Source of the DNA: Paractinoplanes durhamensis
GTDB taxonomy: Bacteria > Actinomycetota > Actinomycetes > Mycobacteriales > Micromonosporaceae
Reading direction: 5' to 3'
Length of the DNA stretch: 64,000 bases
Assembly (NCBI RefSeq): GCF_016862175.1
Contig: NZ_BOML01000052.1
Location: 1 to 64,000, forward strand
Position 1 is the first letter of the stretch. Each line of letters opens with the position of its first letter. This document shows positions 8,444-16,396 of the stretch, piece by piece. Under the pieces are notes generated by a model. It saw nothing but the letters and a program-made list of their open reading frames with translations. It did not search any database and was not told the DNA's origin. A program made the translations under genes and the position numbers.

Positions 8444-10183
8444 TCAGAACATGGCTCCGGAGCTGGGCGGGAGCAGCGGGAGCCGCACGGTGAAAGTCGT
8501 TCCGACGTGCGGGCGGCTCACCACCTCGACGCTGCCGCCGTGGTCGGTGACGATGCGGTGCGCGATGGTCAGGCCGAGGCCGGTGCCGCCGGTGGCCCGC
8601 TGCCGGGCCGGGTCGGCGCGCCAGAAGCGGTCGAAGACCCGGGCCAGGTCGCCGGCGTCGATGCCGACGCCGGTGTCCTGCACGGCCAGGATCGCCACCC
8701 CGCCCGCCACGAACACCCGGACCAGGATCTGCCCGCCGCGGTCGGTGTAGCGGATCGCGTTGGACAGCAGGTTGCCGATCACCTGGCGGAGACGGTCGCC
8801 GTCGCCGTCCACCCACACCGGTGCGGGCGCGTCGGCGGTCAGCGTCACGCCCGCCTCGGCGGCCACCGCGCGATGGGCGGTGGCGCTGGTCGAGGCCAGG
8901 TCGGCCAGGTCGAGCGGGGCCTTTGTGTAGCCCAGGTCGCCCGCCTCGGCCAGGGCCAGGACCTGCAGGTCGTCGAGGATCCGGCGCTGCAGCAGGGTTT
9001 CCTCGTGCAGCGATGCGAACAGCTCCCGGCTCGGTTCGACGATGCCGTCGGACAGGCCTTCGAGGTAGCCGCGGAGGTTCGACAACGGCGTACGCATCTC
9101 GTGCGCGACATCGGCGATCAGCCGGCGCTGGCGCTCCTCGCTGCGTTGCACCGCCTCGGCCATCGCGTTGAACGACTGGGACAGCCGGGCCAGTTCGCCG
9201 CCGCCGCGGGTCGGCACCCGGGTGTCGAGGTGACCGCCGGCGAGTTCCCGGGACGCCGCGGTCAGGCGCCGGACCGGGCGGCTGACCTGCCGGGCGATCA
9301 GCGCGGTGCCGAGGGTGGCCAGGACGAGCAGGCCGGCCGCACCGTAGAGGGCGGGGCGGCCCAGCTCGCTCAGGTCGGTCTCGTCGCGGCCGCCCAGGTA
9401 GAGCTGCAGCGGCTCCGCCGAGGTGGTGGCGACCGCGTTGGTGAAGCCGGTCTGCAGGCAGAAGTCGCCCTGGAACTCGGCCCGCTTGGCGATGCAGGCG
9501 TAGAACGCGGCGTTGACGTCGACCTGCCAGGACGTGTCGGCAAGGACCTTGGCAGTGGCCTGGCGCAGGCACGCCGGGTCGGCCCTCATCTGGGCCGCGG
9601 TCAGGTAGGGGGCGTCATCGGTGAGCAGCGCCGGGTCGGTCTTCGTCTTCTGGCCGTGGCAGCGCACCATCACCAGGGCGGCCCGGTACTGCGCGACCTG
9701 CCGGGCAGCGAGGGCCGGGGCGCTGCCGTTGAGCACGTCGGTCGGGGCCGGCCCGTAGATGTCGGTGAGCCGGGCCTTGGCGAGGTAGCCGTACACCTTG
9801 GGGTCACCGGCAGTGTTGATGATCTTGGTATCCAACAGGGGCCGGGGGTCGATGGCCAGCGAGGAGCCGCGGACCCCGCCGGACGGGCGGTTCTGGAGGG
9901 TGTCCGAGTCGGCCAGCACCTGGCCGTCGTCGGTGCGCAGCTGGATGTGCAGCTCGGTGCGCTCGGCCAGCGCGGCGACGACCACGTCGACGCCCGGCCA
10001 GTGACCGTGCCGGAGCCCGTACGACTGAATGGTGTCGATGATTTCGGTCTGATGCCGCACCTGCGCCTCGCGGGAGCGGGTGACCTCACGCTGGGTGAGG
10101 CTCAGGGTGAGCCAGGCGGTGGCCCCGATCGCGGTCACCGCGACCAGCATGACCAGCACGAACAGGCGCAGCCGGAAGCTCAC
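8444..10183 (-). CDS. Sensor histidine kinase of two-component system
   Basis: A 579-aa membrane kinase. TM1 is near residues 7-29, a long extracellular sensor (about 30-280) follows, then TM2 and a HAMP domain (RQVSRPVRRLTAASREL). The dimerisation/phospho-His box is ADVAHEMRTPLSNLRGY, and the ATPase domain has N-box NLLSNAIRYT, G1 DTGVGI and G2 GGTGLGL. The sensor has four Cys in its membrane-proximal half (VRCHG, DPACL, YACIA, GDFCL), possibly paired in disulfides. The stimulus is unknown. The gene begins within the stop of the response-regulator gene (4-bp overlap) and is its cognate partner. Confidence 0.93.
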   Translation of the reverse strand: MSFRLRLFVLVMLVAVTAIGATAWLTLSLTQREVTRSREAQVRHQTEIIDTIQSYGLRHGHWPGVDVVVAALAERTELHIQLRTDDGQVLADSDTLQNRPSGGVRGSSLAIDPRPLLDTKIINTAGDPKVYGYLAKARLTDIYGPAPTDVLNGSAPALAARQVAQYRAALVMVRCHGQKTKTDPALLTDDAPYLTAAQMRADPACLRQATAKVLADTSWQVDVNAAFYACIAKRAEFQGDFCLQTGFTNAVATTSAEPLQLYLGGRDETDLSELGRPALYGAAGLLVLATLGTALIARQVSRPVRRLTAASRELAGGHLDTRVPTRGGGELARLSQSFNAMAEAVQRSEERQRRLIADVAHEMRTPLSNLRGYLEGLSDGIVEPSRELFASLHEETLLQRRILDDLQVLALAEAGDLGYTKAPLDLADLASTSATAHRAVAAEAGVTLTADAPAPVWVDGDGDRLRQVIGNLLSNAIRYTDRGGQILVRVFVAGGVAILAVQDTGVGIDAGDLARVFDRFWRADPARQRATGGTGLGLTIAHRIVTDHGGSVEVVSRPHVGTTFTVRLPLLPPSSGAMF

Positions 10184-10863
10184 CGGTCGGCCAGACGGTA
10201 CCCGCGGCCGTAGACGGTCTGCACGTAGCGTGGTTCGGCCGGGTTCTTCTCGATCTTGCGGCGGAGGTTGACGACGTGCGCGTCGACGGTGCGGCCGGAG
10301 ACCTCCTGCTCGAAGCCGAACGTCTTGTCGATGATCTCGCCGCGGGTGAAGACCCGGCCCGGCTCCCGGGCGAGCAGTTCGAGGATGCCGAACTCCTTGG
10401 CGGTGAGGCTGACCGGCTGACCCTCCACCCGCACCTCGAACCGCCCGGCGTCCACCTCGATCGGGCCGACCCGCAGCACCGAGGTGGCCGCATCGCCCGC
10501 GCCGGCGCGGCGCAGCAGGGCCCGCACCCGGGCGGTCAGCTCACGCGGGCTGACCGGCTTGGCCAGGTAGTCGTCGGCGCCGATGTCCAGGCCGAGCAGC
10601 ATGTCGTTCTCCGACGAGCGCGCGGTGACCAGCAGGATCGCGACGTTCGACTCGGCGCGCAGGATCCGGCAGACGTCGAGCCCGTCGACCAGCGGCATCA
10701 TCACATCGAGGACGATCAGATCGGGACGGCGCGCCCGGGCCTGGTCGAGAGCCGCCCGGCCGTCACCGACCGTGAGCACCTGGTGGCCTTCCCGCTCCAG
10801 ATAGAGCCGGATGAGCTGCGCGTGCTTCGGGTCGTCGTCGGCCACGAGAATACGTGCGGTCAC
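10180..10863 (-). CDS. OmpR-family response regulator
   Basis: A 227-aa winged-helix response regulator. The receiver domain has the acidic pocket (VADDDPKH), phospho-acceptor in LIVLDVMMP, conserved Thr in LLVTARS, and Lys in YLAKPVSP. The C-terminal Trans_reg_C DNA-binding domain ends RRKIEKNPAEPRYVQTVYGR. GTG 10863 fits the family N-terminus; frames that begin further upstream add residues unlike a receiver domain. First gene of the HK/RR operon and divergent from asparagine synthase. Confidence 0.92.
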   Translation of the reverse strand: MTARILVADDDPKHAQLIRLYLEREGHQVLTVGDGRAALDQARARRPDLIVLDVMMPLVDGLDVCRILRAESNVAILLVTARSSENDMLLGLDIGADDYLAKPVSPRELTARVRALLRRAGAGDAATSVLRVGPIEVDAGRFEVRVEGQPVSLTAKEFGILELLAREPGRVFTRGEIIDKTFGFEQEVSGRTVDAHVVNLRRKIEKNPAEPRYVQTVYGRGYRLADR

Positions 10864-10990
10864 CGGCCGATTGTGACCGGCCCGTGCCACCGCGGCCAAG
10901 AAATGTGCGGAACCTATGAAGATCAGATCCGGTTCCGGTACGCGCATCGATCTTGACTTCTTCCGCACAAGTTCCTCACAGGTGGCCGCC

Positions 10991-10996
10991 TAGCGT
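10991..10996 (+). promoter_or_regulatory. Leaderless -10 box (TAGCGT) of asnB
   Basis: TAGCGT ends 8 nt before the asnB ATG at 11005, and there is no purine-rich ribosome binding site in between. This agrees with a leaderless transcript. Confidence 0.55.
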
Positions 10997-11004
10997 GCCC
11001 CGCC

Positions 11005-12918
11005 ATGTGTGGTTTCACAGTCTTCGTGAGCAGCCGGGCCCAGGCCGGGCACCCCGACCAGGACACGATCGCGACGTTCGCCCGCGCCCTGGAGGCCATG
11101 CACCACCGCGGGCCGGACGACACCAGGGTCGAATACGCCGACGGGATGGCGTTCGGCTTCAAGCGCCTCGCGATCGTCGACCGTTCGGAAAGTGCGCAGC
11201 CGCTGCACTACCCGGCGTCGGGTCCGCAGCAGGGCCGCTGGACCGTGGTGTTCAACGGCGAGATCTACAACTACCGGCAGCTGCGCAACGACCTGATGCG
11301 GGCCGGCGCGACGTTCACCACCAGCGGCGACACCGAGGTCCTGGCGGCGGCGTTCCACCACTGGGGCGCGGCCGCCCTGCCCCGGCTGCGCGGGATGTTC
11401 GCCTTCGCCGCCTACGACCACGCGACCGGCACCCTGCACGCGGCCCGCGACCCGTTCGGCATCAAGCCTCTCTATCTCCTGGAGACGACCGACGGGATCT
11501 TCCTGGCCAGCGAGCGGAAGGCCCTCAACGGTGCCGGCTCCCTGGACACCGACGCACTCGCCCACTACCTGACGTTCCAGTACGTCCCCGAGCCGATGAC
11601 CCTGGACCGTCAGGTGCGCCGGCTGCCCCCGGGACACCGCCTGACCTGGACGCCGGGTGGCGGCCTGCGCCAGGAGCGCTACTTCCGGCCGTCGCTGCGC
11701 CCGCTGCACGTCCACCCCGAGGTGGCGGTCCAGGCCATCCAGGACGCGCTGCGCGACAGCGTCCGCGCCCACCTGCAGGCGGACGTGCCGGTCGGCGCGT
11801 TCCTGTCCAGCGGCGTCGACTCGTCCGCGGTCGTGGCGCTGGCCCGCGAGGTCCACCCGGATCTGCACGTCTTCACGGCCGGCTTCGCCCACGAGGGCTA
11901 CTCCGAGATCGACATCGCAACCGACACGGCAAACCAGCTTGGCGTACGCATCACGCCCACCGTGGTCACCGAGGACGACGTGATCCGGGAGCTCCCCCGC
12001 ATCATCCACCTGCTCGACGACCCGAGCGGCGACCCGTCGCTGATCCCGCTGTATTTCCTGGCCCGAACCGCATCGAGGTACGTGACGGTCGCGCTGTCCG
12101 GCGAGGGCTCGGACGAGCTGTTCGGCGGCTACACGATCTACCGGGAACCGGCGTCCCTGGCCGGGATAAACCGCCTGCCGGACGGCATGAAGCGCGGCCT
12201 GCGCACCCTGTCGCACGTGATGCCGGAGGGAATGCGCGGCCGCAGCTTCCTGGAGCGCGGCACCACCCCCATCGAGGAGCGCTACTACGGCAACGCCCGC
12301 ATCTTCTCCCCCGAGGAGAAGGCCCAGCTGATGCGTTTCACCGCCGAACCCCACACATCGATAACCCAGCTTTTGTACGCCGAGACAGCGGACGTGGACG
12401 ACGTGGCCTCGATGCAGTACGTGGATCTGCACACCTGGCTACCGGGCGACATCCTGCACAAGGCCGACCGCATGTCGATGGCCCACTCGCTGGAGCTGCG
12501 GGTCCCGTTCCTGGACAAGGCGGTATACGCCGCCGCGGCCGGCCTGCCGACGGCCCTGAAACTTCCCCCACACAGCCAGACCACGAAGCACGCGCTGCGC
12601 GAGGCGATGCGCGGCATAGTCCCCGAGTCGGTGCGCTCCCGCCGCAAACTGGGCTTCCCGACTCCCACCCGGATCTGGCTGAAGGGCACGATCGGCGACT
12701 GGGTCGGCGGCCTGCTGGCCGATTCCCAGGCGGGCTACTTACTGGACCTGACCTACGCCCAGCGCCTGCTGGCCGACCACCGCGCCGGCCTGGCCGACAA
12801 CTCCCGCAAGGTGTGGACGGTGGCGATGTTCTGCCTGTGGCACGCGATGGCGGTGGAACACACGATCAACCCGCACCCGGCTTCGGCCGGCGAGATGGTG
12901 CGGTCAGCCGCCGGCTGA
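11005..12918 (+). CDS. asnB: Asparagine synthase (glutamine-hydrolysing)
   Basis: A 637-aa cytoplasmic enzyme that makes asparagine from aspartate, glutamine and ATP. MCGF at the start exposes Cys2 as the glutaminase nucleophile. The N-terminal glutaminase domain (to about 220) carries VFNGEIYNYRQL. The synthetase domain has the PP-loop FLSSGVDSSAVVALA near residue 267 and the conserved SGEGSDELFGGY. Length is normal for actinobacterial AsnB. It stands alone, divergent from the two-component genes. The final codons overlap the tail of a truncated glycosidase on the other strand. Confidence 0.95.
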   Translation: MCGFTVFVSSRAQAGHPDQDTIATFARALEAMHHRGPDDTRVEYADGMAFGFKRLAIVDRSESAQPLHYPASGPQQGRWTVVFNGEIYNYRQLRNDLMRAGATFTTSGDTEVLAAAFHHWGAAALPRLRGMFAFAAYDHATGTLHAARDPFGIKPLYLLETTDGIFLASERKALNGAGSLDTDALAHYLTFQYVPEPMTLDRQVRRLPPGHRLTWTPGGGLRQERYFRPSLRPLHVHPEVAVQAIQDALRDSVRAHLQADVPVGAFLSSGVDSSAVVALAREVHPDLHVFTAGFAHEGYSEIDIATDTANQLGVRITPTVVTEDDVIRELPRIIHLLDDPSGDPSLIPLYFLARTASRYVTVALSGEGSDELFGGYTIYREPASLAGINRLPDGMKRGLRTLSHVMPEGMRGRSFLERGTTPIEERYYGNARIFSPEEKAQLMRFTAEPHTSITQLLYAETADVDDVASMQYVDLHTWLPGDILHKADRMSMAHSLELRVPFLDKAVYAAAAGLPTALKLPPHSQTTKHALREAMRGIVPESVRSRRKLGFPTPTRIWLKGTIGDWVGGLLADSQAGYLLDLTYAQRLLADHRAGLADNSRKVWTVAMFCLWHAMAVEHTINPHPASAGEMVRSAAG

Positions 12919-13294
12919 ACCCGGCGGTGCTGCTGGTCCGTCGCCAGCTGATCAGATCGTCGGATGCGGCGTGGCCGATGCGCTGGACCCGGCCGTTCTC
13001 CTTGCGGGAGATGGCGGAGTAGAACAGGCGCCAGCGGCCGGCGTCGTCCCGCACGATCGAGCCGGTCCAGATGGCCAGGTCGTCCCAGGCCGGCGACGGT
13101 GCCGCGGTGAGGGCGTCGGGCAGGATGGTCCAGTTCGTCCAGTCGGCGCTGACGGCGTGCCCGATGGCCGCGTTGACATGGCGGGTGTCCGGGTCCCCGA
13201 GTGAGCGCGGGGCTTGGAGGAAGAACAGGTGCCGGTCGCCGCCGTCGACGACCGGCCAACTGTCCCAGAACCACATGTCGGGGCGTCGCAGCAT
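12866..13294 (-). pseudogene. Truncated GH32/43/68-type glycoside hydrolase
   Basis: The 142-aa reading frame starts like a five-bladed beta-propeller glycosidase (DMWFWDSWPVVDGG carries the N-terminal catalytic Asp; LAIWTGSIV and LFYSAIS follow). Recognisable similarity ends near DDLISW (about 12945); the remaining residues look like random read-through into the asnB 3' end. Family members are 300 or more residues, so more than half, including later catalytic acids, is missing. Immediately upstream, 13298-13348 reads out a SSGVKG-stop tail resembling the C-terminus of sugar ABC permeases, so this may be a remnant of a sugar-uptake operon deleted at both ends. Confidence 0.7.
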
Positions 13295-13349
13295 GAGTCA
13301 CCCCTTGACGCCGCTGGACGCGATCGAGACGGTGGCGATGGCCGTCATC

Positions 13350-14285
13350 CTAAGGCTGGAGCAGGGCGGTGCGCTCCTGATCGAGGAGGGTCAGTTCGGC
13401 TCGGGTCTCGTTGATTCGGGTGGCCAGGGCGGCGCGGATGCGGGCGACCCGGTTTGCTGCCTGGTCGAGGCGGCCGATGCCGTCCTTGATCTGGCCCCGG
13501 ACGGACAGGTCGGTGAAGATGTTGTCCAGCCAGATGTCGGCGAAGCGGGTGAAGCCGCCCAGCTCCAGCGGGCCGGCCAGGGACGGCAGGGCCGGGTCGA
13601 CGTCGCGCAGCTCGGCCTGGAGCACGACGAGGCGGCGGTCGGCCTCGGCCGCCCGGGTCGCCGCGTCGTCCAGGCGGTTGTGCTTGGCGATGCTGCTGAA
13701 CGCGCCGCCGCCGAGGAACGTGTCGGCGGTGGACCAGTCGTCGGCCGACTGCAGGTGCCCGGCCGCCTCGGCCACCGCCTGCGCGGCGGCCCGGGCCGCG
13801 GTCTCCGCCTCGGTCAGCTCCTTGAGCTCGGCGGTGAGCCGCCCGCGCCGCTCGGCGAGCTCGGCCAGCCGCCGCCCCGGCCCCGAACCATCGGCCAGCA
13901 GCTGCCGCTCCTTCTCGGCGAGCAGCATCGCGTAGGTCGCGGGCGCGGTCGAGGTCTCCACCAGCCGCCTCTCGACCGCGGCCAGCTGGGCGCCGAGCAC
14001 TTCGAGCCGGTCCTTCGCCTGGGCGACCCGGTAGCGGGCGGCTTCCGCCTCGGCCCGCTCCCGGTCGATCGCCTCCTCGCGGTTGCCCCGCAGCGTCGCC
14101 AGGAGCCGGGTCAGCGACATCTGCTCCAGGCGATCGACGTCCGCCTGCTCGATCGCATGCTGGCGGCGCAGCCTCTCCAGCTGCTGGCCGAGCCCCGCGA
14201 TCGCGGCCGTGATCCCGCTCTTGCGCGACCCGAGCAGCTCCCGCTCGCGGATGTCGGCAGCCAGCCGGGCAAGGTCGTCATCCAT
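13350..14285 (-). CDS. Coiled-coil protein of unknown function
   Basis: About 311 aa, almost entirely charged and Ala/Leu/Arg/Glu-rich helix. Long heptad-like stretches (for example around LAEKERQLLADG and LTEAETAARAAAQAVAEA) imply extended coiled coils, interrupted by a Gly-rich segment (TFLGGGAFSS) and a conserved-looking FTRFADIWLDNIFTDL near residue 240. No signal peptide or TM. The start is uncertain: ATG at 14285 or 14297. I do not recognise a function; a structural or tethering role is conceivable. It stands alone, and its 5' side borders the ~42-bp repeats. Confidence 0.65.
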   Translation of the reverse strand: MDDDLARLAADIRERELLGSRKSGITAAIAGLGQQLERLRRQHAIEQADVDRLEQMSLTRLLATLRGNREEAIDRERAEAEAARYRVAQAKDRLEVLGAQLAAVERRLVETSTAPATYAMLLAEKERQLLADGSGPGRRLAELAERRGRLTAELKELTEAETAARAAAQAVAEAAGHLQSADDWSTADTFLGGGAFSSIAKHNRLDDAATRAAEADRRLVVLQAELRDVDPALPSLAGPLELGGFTRFADIWLDNIFTDLSVRGQIKDGIGRLDQAANRVARIRAALATRINETRAELTLLDQERTALLQP

Positions 14286-14355
14286 GTGTGTCCGCATCCG
14301 ATCGTCGTTCGTTGGGCCTCCCTTGAGGAAAGCCGAAGCGCGCAACCGCCGGCCC

Positions 14356-14520
14356 GATTTCCTTGATAGCGGGGTCTGCGCGGCGCGGGTCGGACTTCGA
14401 TTTCCTTGATGTCGGGGCCTCGGTCGTGCGGCGAGACACCGATTTCCTGGATCTCGGCCTCTGGCCGCCGTTGCGAGGCCCCAACTTCCGCGAAATCGGT
14501 AGCCCTGCGAGACGTCCGGC
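14356..14520. repeat. Degenerate ~42-bp direct repeats
   Basis: Four units begin at 14356, 14399, 14441 and 14483, spaced 43, 42 and 42 bp. The first two share gatttccttgat followed by a cggggcc/t-like block; unit three has gatttcctggat and unit four is degenerate (aacttccgcga). They fill the gap between the coiled-coil gene and the monooxygenase gene. No reading frame through them looks real. Possibly an actinobacterial intergenic repeat family or an array of protein-binding sites. Confidence 0.7.
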
Positions 14521-14564
14521 CGGAACCGTGTGAACAGTTACAAACTTGGACCCGGCCTTGTTTT

Positions 14565-14581
14565 CCTATCGCGCCGATAGG
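14565..14581. promoter_or_regulatory. Perfect palindrome upstream of monooxygenase gene
   Basis: CCTATCG-CGC-CGATAGG is a perfect inverted repeat with 7-bp arms and a 3-bp spacer, ending 11 bp before the ATG at 14593 and just before the ribosome binding site (TTGGAGG). Its position suggests a repressor operator or RNA structure controlling the sulfur-scavenging gene (inference). Confidence 0.55.
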
Positions 14582-14592
14582 ATATTGGAGGT

Positions 14593-15873
14593 ATGGCCAC
14601 TGAACTGACCGAGCGCTTCGCGCCGATCTTTGACCGCATCCGTGCCAATGCCGGTGCGCATGAGCGCGACCGTTCGCTTCCCTACGACGAGGTGCGGTGG
14701 TTGGCTGAGGCCGGGTTCGGGGCGCTGCGGTTCGACGGGGTCAGCCTCGGCGAGTTCTTCGAGTTGCTCGTTCAGCTTGCCGCCGCCGACTCCAACCTTC
14801 CGCAGATCTGGCGCAACCACATCGCGTTCGTCGAGGACCGGCGGCAACCCGAGCCGGTCGAGCAGAACGCCCGCTGGCGCAAGGTCATCGCGGACGGTGC
14901 GGTGGTCGGTGGGGCCTGGTCGGAACGCGCCGGTGACTTCGGGGCGCTCACCACCGTGCTCGGCGAGGACGGGCTGGTCACCGGGGTCAAGTACTACAGC
15001 ACCGGCAGCATCTTCGCCGACTGGATCACCGTGCTGGCCAAGCGCGGGGACGAGTTCGTTCTCGCCGTCGTCGACGCGAAGGCGGACGGGGTCGAGGTCG
15101 TCGACGACTGGGGTGGGGTCGGGCAGCGCACCACCGGCAGTGGCACCGCCCGGTTCACCGGCGTAGCCGCCGACGACGTCTTCCCGTTCGCCGATCGGGC
15201 GCCCTATCAGGAGGCCGTCTACCAGCTCGTGCACCTCGCCACCCTGGCCGGCATCGGGCGCGCCGCGCATCGCGATCTGGTTGACGCCGTGCGCAACCGC
15301 AGCCGCGCCTACCGCCACGGGGTCGGCGACGTCGCCCGCGAGGACGCCCAGGTGCTCGCGGTGGTCGGCCGGGTCGCCGGTCTCGCCTACGCCGCCGAGG
15401 CGGCGGTCCTGGGGGCGGCGCGGGCTCTCGACGGCATCACCGACGCCGCGTCGGTCCATCCGGCGACGATCATGGTGTACGAGGCTCAGGTCGCCGTCAC
15501 CGAGCTGGTTCTGCAGGCCACGACCCTGCTGTACGACGCGCTCAGCTCCTCCGCCCTGGATGCGGGCACCCAGCTCGACCGGCACTGGCGCAACGCCCGC
15601 ACGATCACCTCGCACAACCCGCGCATCTACAAGGAGCGCCTGGTCGGCGACTGGCACGTCAACGCGGTGCCGCCGAGCCTGGGCTTCGACAAGCCGCAAG
15701 ACGAGCCGCAAGCCAAGCCGCAAGCCAAGCCGCAAGACGAGCCGCAAGCCAAGCCGCAAGCCAAGCCGCAAGCCAAGCCGCAAGACGAGCCGCAAGACGA
15801 GCCGCAAGACGAGCCGCAAGACGAGCCGCAAGACGAGCCGCAAGAGGCCGCGGCGCGGGCCGCGACCTCCTGA
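14593..15873 (+). CDS. Acyl-CoA-dehydrogenase-fold monooxygenase (DszC/SfnB-like)
   Basis: A 426-aa protein of the acyl-CoA dehydrogenase superfamily, closest in style to FMNH2-dependent desulfurising monooxygenases (SfnB, DszC) rather than true dehydrogenases (ADSNLPQIWRNHIAFVED near residue 55). The enzymatic part ends near residue 365 (NPRIYKERLVGDWHVNAVPP). It is followed by a tail of thirteen tetrapeptides of the form xxPQ, then EAAARAATS. An upstream TTGGAGG and the palindrome at 14565 mark the start. A flavin reductase gene and an SsuD remnant on the other strand support a role in releasing sulfite from organosulfur compounds. Exact substrate unknown. Confidence 0.8.
   Translation: MATELTERFAPIFDRIRANAGAHERDRSLPYDEVRWLAEAGFGALRFDGVSLGEFFELLVQLAAADSNLPQIWRNHIAFVEDRRQPEPVEQNARWRKVIADGAVVGGAWSERAGDFGALTTVLGEDGLVTGVKYYSTGSIFADWITVLAKRGDEFVLAVVDAKADGVEVVDDWGGVGQRTTGSGTARFTGVAADDVFPFADRAPYQEAVYQLVHLATLAGIGRAAHRDLVDAVRNRSRAYRHGVGDVAREDAQVLAVVGRVAGLAYAAEAAVLGAARALDGITDAASVHPATIMVYEAQVAVTELVLQATTLLYDALSSSALDAGTQLDRHWRNARTITSHNPRIYKERLVGDWHVNAVPPSLGFDKPQDEPQAKPQAKPQDEPQAKPQAKPQAKPQDEPQDEPQDEPQDEPQDEPQEAAARAATS
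15688..15843 (+). repeat. Thirteen 12-bp in-frame tandem repeats
   Basis: Each unit is gacgagccgcaa (DEPQ) or gccaagccgcaa (AKPQ), after a first gacaagccgcaa (DKPQ). The order is one DKPQ, then DEPQ, AKPQ x2, DEPQ, AKPQ x3, DEPQ x5. The units are nearly identical in DNA, so the copy number should be prone to slippage. They encode an alternating acidic/basic, Pro-rich, disordered tail at the C-terminus of the monooxygenase. Confidence 0.95.
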
Positions 15874-15886
15874 AAGCCGGGCCGGT

Positions 15887-16396
15887 TCAGCCGCCGTTGT
15901 GCAGGCGGCCGAACCGGCTTCGGTGGAAGACCAGCGGGGACGGCTCGGCGTGGCCGCCGTGGTGGACCGCGTGCAGCTGCAACAGGATGATCGTGTGGTC
16001 GCCGGCCAGCACCTCGCGGTAGATCGTGGTGTCGAAGTGGGCCAGGCCGTCGTCCAGGGTGACCGCGCCGTCATCGGTGGCGGTCAGCGACAGGCCGTCG
16101 AAGCGGCGTTCGACCGGGCCGGCCAGCTGGCGGGCGACCGTCGAGTGGTGGTCGGCGAGGATCGTGACGCCCAGGTGCGCGGCGCGGCGCAGGTCGGGCC
16201 AGGTCTTCGAGGCGTTCGCGATGGAGAAGGAGACCAGCGGCGGGTCGAGGCTGACCGAGGTGAACGAGCTGGCGGCCAGGCCGACCGGCTCGCCGTTGAC
16301 CAGGGCGGCCACCGCCACCACGCCGCTCGGGAAGATGCCGAAGACCTCCCGCAGCCGAGAAGGGTCGAGATCCTGATTGGTCCGCAACGCTGTCAT
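15887..16396 (-). CDS. Flavin reductase family protein
   Basis: A 169-aa split-barrel flavin reductase (HpaC/DszD/FMN-reductase type) with the family segment FPSGVVAVAALVNGEPVGLA near residue 20, SSFTSVSLDPPLVSFSI and GDHTIILLQLHAV. It would supply FMNH2 to two-component monooxygenases such as the DszC/SfnB-like enzyme next to it. Start 16396 was chosen because AAGGAGG precedes it and the ATG overlaps the stop of the SsuD-like gene by 4 bp. Convergent with the monooxygenase gene, 13 bp apart. Confidence 0.88.
   Translation of the reverse strand: MTALRTNQDLDPSRLREVFGIFPSGVVAVAALVNGEPVGLAASSFTSVSLDPPLVSFSIANASKTWPDLRRAAHLGVTILADHHSTVARQLAGPVERRFDGLSLTATDDGAVTLDDGLAHFDTTIYREVLAGDHTIILLQLHAVHHGGHAEPSPLVFHRSRFGRLHNGG

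Noticed and set aside
15688..15843. Possible CRISPR-like array
   Set aside because: The repeats are contiguous 12-bp in-frame codon repeats without spacers.
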